Shown here one piece after another: positions 1 to 64,000 of a DNA stretch of 64,000 bases. The translations under genes were made by a program, and so were the position numbers. The DNA is from Branchipolynoe longqiensis. Its lineage: Eukaryota > Annelida > Polychaeta > Phyllodocida > Polynoidae. How positions within the stretch are numbered: position 1 is the first letter of the stretch; every line of letters starts with the position of its first letter. Location: assembly GCA_030323885.1 (NCBI GenBank), contig CM059198.1, positions 62,274,917-62,338,916 of the forward strand, in the 5' to 3' direction. The notes under the pieces are model-generated. The model saw only the letters and a list, made by a program, of their open reading frames with translations. It was not told the DNA's origin and ran no database searches.

Positions 1-99
1 GCGATATAGCGAATGGTAGACAGGAAGTGTGAACACTTATTTGTCTCTCATCTTTGCTTGAGTGCAAGTAAATAAGCAACACAAGGAGTAATTAGTAGC

Positions 100-545
100 A
101 TGTGGTGAATAAGGGGACACATTTCCCTGGATCATCAGCCCATGCTTTTTCTAATCTATTCTTGGATGAATTAATTGACTCAGCATCAATAACATTTTGT
201 GGGAGACTGTTCCATATATTTATGATCCTGTTTGAGAAACTATGTTGCCTTAACTTTGAAATGGCTCTGGGTTTTATTAGTTTGAGAGTATGGCCCCCGA
301 CTGCCTTCTCTTTTATTCAAGGTGAAAAATTTGTTCATATCTATTTGATCAAAACCCTTCATAATTTTAAATACTTCAATTATGTCACTTCTTTTCCTTC
401 TGTAGGAAAGGGTAGGAAGTTTCAATTCCCTAAGCCTTTGTTCATAGGGTAGGTCCTTTATAACTGCAACTAATTTTGTTGCACATCTCTGAACCTTTTC
501 GATGTCCAGACTATCTTTCCGAAAAATTGGGCTCCAAATTTGTAG
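100..545 (-). pseudogene. LINE ORF2 C-terminal fragment (CR1/L2-like), frameshifted
   Basis: Translating the minus strand gives the region after the reverse transcriptase of a non-LTR retrotransposon: DIEKVQRCATKLV near 500, RRKRSDIIEVFKIMKGFD near 370, then in another frame FSNRIINIWNSLPQNVIDAE near 200. The change of frame and the loss of the rest of ORF2 show a dead, 5-prime truncated copy. The family label comes from recalled motifs and is approximate. Confidence 0.75.
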
Positions 546-2269
546 GATAGGGAACGGACTGGTTTGCTCATTGCTCAGTATGAGAATAATGTGAGGATAA
601 TAAATATAAATACACTATTGATTGTATTTATTATTGTTATATTATTATTATTATTATTGTATTTTGTCTGGATTCGATACAACCCATTCCGCGCTGGTAA
701 TAGGCGGCGTTCCTCATTGGATTGTGGCGACCTTCTATGGCGACACAGATAATTAGGCTGCCGTCGATCGCTTTCATTTTTTTTTTACTAAATGTATTTT
801 ATTCAGCGAATAATATCTTTTGTCAGCGCCAGAGCACTGGTCTTCCGGCCGTTCATTACAATTTGTTGGTACATAAATGACAATATCAGTTGCAATAATA
901 ACCACATGAAAAACCTGTTCGATAATAGAAGCATAATATAAATTGACTATTTGTCATCATAGTAACTGCATGCAATTCCAGTTCAACATATGTATTATGC
1001 ACTAGGTGAGCATGCATCAATAAATGTACAAGATGACTCTAGAATTGTCTTTAAACACTTCTTTCTTCCTTTGCTTTCTCTCTTCTTTTTTCAAAAAGAT
1101 ATAACATATCTCCAATACACATATATATATATTATATTGTAAATATGCAAATCAGTGGATCCAATCACCAATACCAAATGCGGAAACCTGCCCATTTTTT
1201 AATCCCATCACAAGTGTTCCGTTCTGTGTGGCCTAATGATGGGATCGAGGTCTGAGATTGCAGTGGGGACTTAAATCAGACAGGTTTTATGTCAATTTAA
1301 AGGAAAATGTTAGGTAATAGGTTTTGAAAGAAGGTGTAGTAGGGAACGCATGTAGAGCGCGGACCTGTCTGTGTTCGAGAACTTTCTGAAGCGGGATATG
1401 CCTGAACATTACTGCACGAATCGAGAGCATAAGGTTTCCTGGGCACCAAGGCTGAACAAGGACAGACAACTCGATCATCGATGGGGGGGGGGGTGCAATT
1501 AAAGGCGTGCTACAAAGCTGGTACCAGATTTGTTGTTTGTTTGTTGTTGCTTTACGTCCTAGAAACATCTAAGGTCATCATTACCAGCAATCCTGAACTT
1601 AATTTTTCCGCTGCAAGTTCATGGCGCTTCGATCGATTCTGCCATCATCCAATCAGCATCGGCCACGAGATGTGGAGTATGCATCGATTATATATATTTC
1701 AATGACAAGTTTGTTTCAATTTAAAAAAATTGAATAAAGATCTGTTGTAATTGGATGTAAGGATTATGGAACAATGAATAAATAAATAGGAATACATATT
1801 TCAATAAAAATAAACTGGTTTGATGGATTTATTTCTTATTTTATGTGTCAACTTCAACCCTCATGTGGACATGGCAAAATATTTAGCTACACAACTGAAA
1901 CTGTGCCTAGAGACACCATACGGTGCTGCAATCTATGCGAGCTATTGGCCACTAATATACATGCTGCCGTATTCTCTCACTAGCTCATAGAAGTTGGGCA
2001 GTTTAGCGATTTTCTGTGAATATAGTGGGAAAACGTGGCATTTTCTCCCAAATTTTCAACATATAGATGGATCTACACAAAATTTAGCAAATTTAGCTAA
2101 ATTTTCAGCAGGTAAGAGGTTGGTGTATGTAGAAACTCATCTGCTATCGGTGCTGTATGTTTATTATGATAGAAATGTGATAAATGGCGTTGCCGTGGAT
2201 TCGCTATAGGAATGCTGGTACTCGTGGTGATGCTGAGTTGTCGCAGCGCTATTCAACAGGTTTGGGATT
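546..2269. other. AT-rich stretch without genes; small repeat pieces
   Basis: No exon-like ORF is seen. It holds a TTA-type microsatellite at about 606-660, a dispersed-repeat piece at 775-870 (motif CACTGGTCTTCC, shared with 11100-11190, 28025-28110 and 33500-33570), an AT microsatellite at 1118-1135, and a G-run at 1481-1491. Confidence 0.5.
1528..1585 (-). mobile_element. SINE-1 3-prime fragment
   Basis: The run TTTGTTGTT followed by TTTACGTCCTAGAAACATC and AAGGTCAT matches the 3-prime end shared by all SINE-1 copies in the window. Only about 55 bp remain. Confidence 0.6.
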
Positions 2270-2705
2270 GCTGGTAATGTATCAGGATGGGATGTTACCA
2301 GATCTCAGGGAACTAACTCCCTTATGAAGAGAGACTGGGATAAATGAACATACCAAGCTTTAGCTATAGACGCGCTCACGGTGACAGGATAGAGGTCTAC
2401 AAGAATATGCACGGATTTTATATAGCATAAATCAAGATCTGTTGCCACAAGATGAGAACCTTATGACCAGAGGTCACCAATTCAAGCTCAAGAAGAGATA
2501 TAGTATTAGTAGGACAGCTCCCAGACATCACTTCTTCACCGACAGAGTGGTCGATAGCTGGAACAAATGCCGCTCTGCTGTTGTCACTGCCCCTACACTA
2601 AATAGCTTAAAGAACGCCTCGACAATGCTTGGTCCATCCATAAATTTACAACTAAATTCAATTTCCCACTTCCACCCCATAATGTTAGTAGTGATGACTT
2701 AACCA
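2270..2705 (+). pseudogene. LINE ORF2 C-terminal fragment (CR1/L2-like)
   Basis: The plus strand reads LSYRRAHGDRIEVYKNMHGF, then a TAA stop near 2428, then LLPQDENLMTRGHQFKLKKR, RHHFFTDRVVDSWNK and VVTAPTLNSLKNA. These are post-RT motifs of CR1/L2-type retrotransposons. The in-frame stop and missing RT make it a relic. It lies opposite in direction to the SRCR gene. Confidence 0.75.
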
Positions 2706-2759
2706 GTGATGATACTTGATAGCACAGGTCAGCTGAGAGGCCCACAAGGCTTATGGGGC

Positions 2760-3900
2760 TGTCACACTATAACATAACGTGCTAGAGTAAGCCGACGTAG
2801 GTCAAATTTGGCCATTACGTCGAGATATGTCACAGAACGTTGAGATATGTTACGCGTTTGTTAAGCCTACGTGGAAGTATGTCAAGATACATTGAGTTAC
2901 GTCGAGATACGGTGACACATGTCAAGGTTTTGGACATACCCAAAACTTTCTACGTAGCTTGACGTACCAGCCGGTATGTTGGGTTACATTGCGCTTACAT
3001 CGCGCTCATGTTAGGCTTATGCTGAGATACGTTGGACGTTTGTTAAGCCTACATCAGTCTACATTGAGCTACATAGACTTACATTAGATGGACGGAGAGC
3101 CAGGAGGAATGTGTAGCCTACGCGCTGCCAATGTGCTGTTAACGTATCTCGACATATGTCTAAAGTGTCTCTAACGTGTGTCTAACGTTAGGCTAACAGA
3201 AGTCCAACGTGACTTGACATAGTCGATGTAGTTGACGAACGGCTGGCATGTGCATAACGTATGTAATGTCTGCCAATGTTCTTCGATCGTACGGGAACGT
3301 GCTGTGAACGTGGTGTGAACGTTTTGCCTTCGAGTATGTAAATGTCCTCTTGTCAGCAGAGCAGCTGAGCTCTTCGCGGAGGATGGATGTCCCTGAGAGG
3401 TTCCAGCAGGAATACCAACTAGCCATTTTCCAACTTCACCATGATACAAAGCTGTTGTTACTTCACCATTTCCAGCTTATTAGAAGAAGGAGAATATTTG
3501 AGGAGAGAGCCAGACTGCGCCCTAATATATACCCGAGGCGCGGGTGGGTTGCGTGCTCCAGCGCATGTTTGCCTACGTTTTGCTCACATCAAGCGCGTTG
3601 AGCACTCACTGGCCTTACGCTGAGCATGCTGGACTGTCGTTAGACTGATGCTGCTCACTCGCTGGCCTGATGACGACTCACGTTATGAATTACATCAAAG
3701 TCACATGTAGCCATGTTAGGGCGGGCGTAATTATGCGAGTCCTATGCTAAGGCGACGCTATGTTTCGCTAGGCTAACGCTATGCACGCTCTAGCCTCGTT
3801 AGCCTTACATTAGGCCATTTTGGGGGACGTTCTAACTCATTGACAGGCATTACAACTACGTTGGACCGACGTTTCGCCTACATGCACTGACATCCAAATT
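2760..3900. repeat. Highly degenerate short-word repeat region rich in TACGT, TAGGCT and GAGATA
   Basis: For over 1 kb the words TACGT, GTTAGGCTTA, TACGTTGAG and GAGATACG/GAGATATG recur at irregular spacing of roughly 15-35 bp on both strands. No protein match is recognised. It may be a decayed minisatellite. It occupies the place where the second half of SRCR7 could have been expected; I found no good candidate there. Confidence 0.45.
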
Positions 3901-4056
3901 GGCCCTGCAAAGCTGAGAATTTTTATGTATCTTGACGTAAATAAGTGATTTCAACATTCCCCACTCGCTGGCCCGCTACGTCGTAGTGTGACAGGGGTAT
4001 TACTTGAAGCTGAATAGGATAACTATAACTATAAGTATAAGTATAAGAATCCTTAC

Positions 4057-62471
<58,415 letters not shown>

Positions 62472-62479
62472 CTGAAAAT

Positions 62480-62980
62480 AAAAACATATTACAATGTTTT
62501 CATAACATGGCTATAAAGATAGACCAGCATCATATTTGAAATACTCTGTATTTTTGAACAAAGGATACACTGCGAAAATCAATACCGTATTCCCTGTAAT
62601 ATTACATTTTATTAAGCGACACGGCACCAATGTGATGGTCCACCATTTTCCACACTGCCACGCACTCATGGAAGAATGCCAAGATTTAGTAACAGTATGC
62701 TTCAACTGGTTTATTCCAAAACCTATCCACTCTCCACGGCATCAATAGTCAACTGACTCGCCTCCTAACTCGCCAGGTCCCACCTCGCCTCTATAGGTGG
62801 GTGGGGGGGGGGGGGGGAGTGTGCTAACCACACGCAGTAGAGGGCAGCCCAGTCGGGGCTCTGCCCGGTGGCTAGCATGCCACCACCTAGCGCAGTTCAG
62901 TGTAACTGCATAGGTGTGCGGCGTAGTGTCTGCCGCCACCGCGTGGTAGTGGAGCTCATGTACAGACTACTACACTTCTA
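62480..62980. other. Intron stretch: nothing coding seen
   Basis: Unique-looking sequence with a G-run at 62802-62817. I looked for the N-terminal SEA part and found none. Confidence 0.4.
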
Positions 62981-62984
62981 TAGA

Positions 62985-63395
62985 TTTGAACCTACAAATC
63001 CAACTTAGATACTGGTGGGATTCTTATCTATTTATTGCTATATAGAATGGCATAGATAATCAATTTAATAGAATCTGCTACTTCTGAAGGCTATGGGGTT
63101 AAGAGATTTCACAAGTATACCAACATTAACTCAGCATGTTTACACTTCAAATATCTCCAAAGTTAGGCACTTTAAATCAAAGTTGCTTCCAACTTAAACT
63201 TGCATAATCCAAGAAAAAATATAAAATTTGCTAAAGCGAAGATCTATATTTGAACCTACTAACCAACTTAGATACTAGTGCTCTTAGTAAGCAATTGGTG
63301 CGCCATCAAAGGGAATACTCAGTCGCTTTAATAGAAGCTGCTTCTGCTGAATCCTATGGAGTCACCAGCTTCATAGCTGTCCAGCGACGAAAACA
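62985..63395. mobile_element. Degenerate MITE-A material, two partial copies
   Basis: GATTTGAACCTACAAATCCA plus ACTTAGATACTGG, repeated as ATTTGAACCTACTAACCAAC plus TTAGATACTAG at 63247; CTTAAACTTGCATAATCCAA at 63195 resembles an end. Confidence 0.6.
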
Positions 63396-63412
63396 AGCAC
63401 CCTCAAAGGAGC

Positions 63413-63766
63413 TTAAAGCTGCATAGTCTGATGAAAATATCAAATTTTCAAAACAAAATCAATTATCTAAATTTGATTCTACATATCTAACTTAGATAGT
63501 GGTGCACTTATTAAACATTTGTCACCACACAGAAGGGAATACTGAGGCAATTGAATAGAACCTGTTACTGCAGAAGCCTATGGGGTCAGAGTTTTGACAA
63601 GCTTGCCAAAATTAATGTTGCATGTTTCCAATTCAAATATCTCAAATTTAGCCACTTAAAATAAAAGTTACTTCAAGCTAAAGCAAGGTACATAATAATG
63701 ATCAACCTAATGTATTTATCTCATAAAACTTCAGAAACTCAAAACCATCGGACTATGCAACTTTAA
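63413..63766. mobile_element. MITE-A, well preserved copy
   Basis: TTAAAGCTGCATAGTCTGAT to CATCGGACTATGCAACTTTA plus A; TTAA at both ends; centre TTTTGACAAGCTTGCCAAAA. Confidence 0.85.
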
Positions 63767-63834
63767 TCGCTATGGGCAGAATAAATACTGTATCAAGAAA
63801 AATATAATAATAAAAAAAGAAATTTAAGAAAAAA

Positions 63835-64000
63835 AGAGTTGGAGTTTTGACAAGCATACCAAAATTAATTTAGTATATTTGCGCTTCAAATATATCCCAA
63901 GGTGGTCATTTTAAATTTGCATAGTCCGATGGTTTTGAGTTTCCGTCATTTTTCTGAGATTAATATATTAATCTGATTGTTATATTCTACCTCCCTTTGG
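63835..64000. mobile_element. MITE-A pieces running off the window
   Basis: TTTTGACAAGCATACCAAAA plus TTAATTT at 63845 is the middle of one copy; TAAATTTGCATAGTCCGATG at 63912 starts or ends another that continues past 64000. Confidence 0.7.

Noticed and set aside
102..452. 116-codon plus-strand ORF
   Set aside because: Shadow of the minus-strand LINE fragment.
3190..3449. Possible second half of SRCR7 (minus frame with LREELSCSADKRTF)
   Set aside because: Only one cysteine in place, no acceptor of the right phase without an early stop, and the sequence grades into the TACGT word region.

Overview
This is non-coding-rich animal DNA, not a prokaryote. It has GT-AG introns, short exons separated by kilobases, non-LTR retrotransposon fragments, tRNA-derived SINEs, many MITE-like elements and large minisatellites. 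Two SINE families resemble, from memory and unchecked, elements common in mollusc genomes, so I infer a lophotrochozoan, probably a gastropod.

The only convincing gene lies on the minus strand and runs through almost the whole window (about 62.47 kb down to 4.06 kb). It is open at both ends. I could join twenty coding exons by hand. Every splice phase is compatible and no stop or frameshift occurs across 3,074 nt (1,024 codons plus 2 nt). In gene order the protein reads: C-terminal part of a SEA domain (62401-62471, 61233-61396), a Thr/Ser/Pro stalk (53682-53927), a complete ten-cysteine Frizzled-type CRD (49821-49935, 49151-49287, 44519-44614), then SRCR domains 1 to 7. SRCR1-6 are each split over two exons with the phase pattern 1-2-1 and have the six cysteines of group A. 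SRCR7 has only its first half in the window. Thr-rich linkers sit between SRCR2 and SRCR3 and between SRCR3 and SRCR4. I recognise the domains but not this order (SEA, stalk, Fz, at least seven SRCR), so no gene symbol is given. It is presumably a cell-surface or secreted receptor; no membrane segment or protease domain is visible.

Introns and flanks, using local labels. SINE-1: about 340 bp, tRNA head, 3-prime end reading TTTTACGTCCTAGCAACATC on the + strand of minus copies. SINE-2: tail AAAGCTTGTTTTATTTAACG. SINE-3: head GGTGGTGTAATGGTTAGCAC. MITE-A: TTAA-flanked, terminus AGTTGCATAGTCCGATG. MITE-B: TA-type, GAGCCTGTCTCAAAAGGT. MITE-C: GAAGAGTTCAGGCGCAAAAC. MITE-D: ACAGTAAAACCTCTCTAAAT. Single elements are MITE-F, -G, -H and a 0.94-kb foldback pair. 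Long tandem arrays fill much of the rest (24-, 152-, 91-, 75-, 60-76-, 47-, 31-, 66-, 12- and 11-bp units and polypurine tracts).

The most unusual feature is that several arrays are built from the gene's own splice junctions. A 75-bp array repeats the 3-prime end and donor of SRCR4b, a 47-bp array repeats the 3-prime end and donor of SRCR2b, and a roughly 70-bp array repeats the acceptor and 5-prime end of SRCR2a. A further inverted cluster of the last lies inside a SINE 1.6 kb away. In addition, sense-oriented SINE 3-prime ends abut several splice acceptors within about 10-30 bp.
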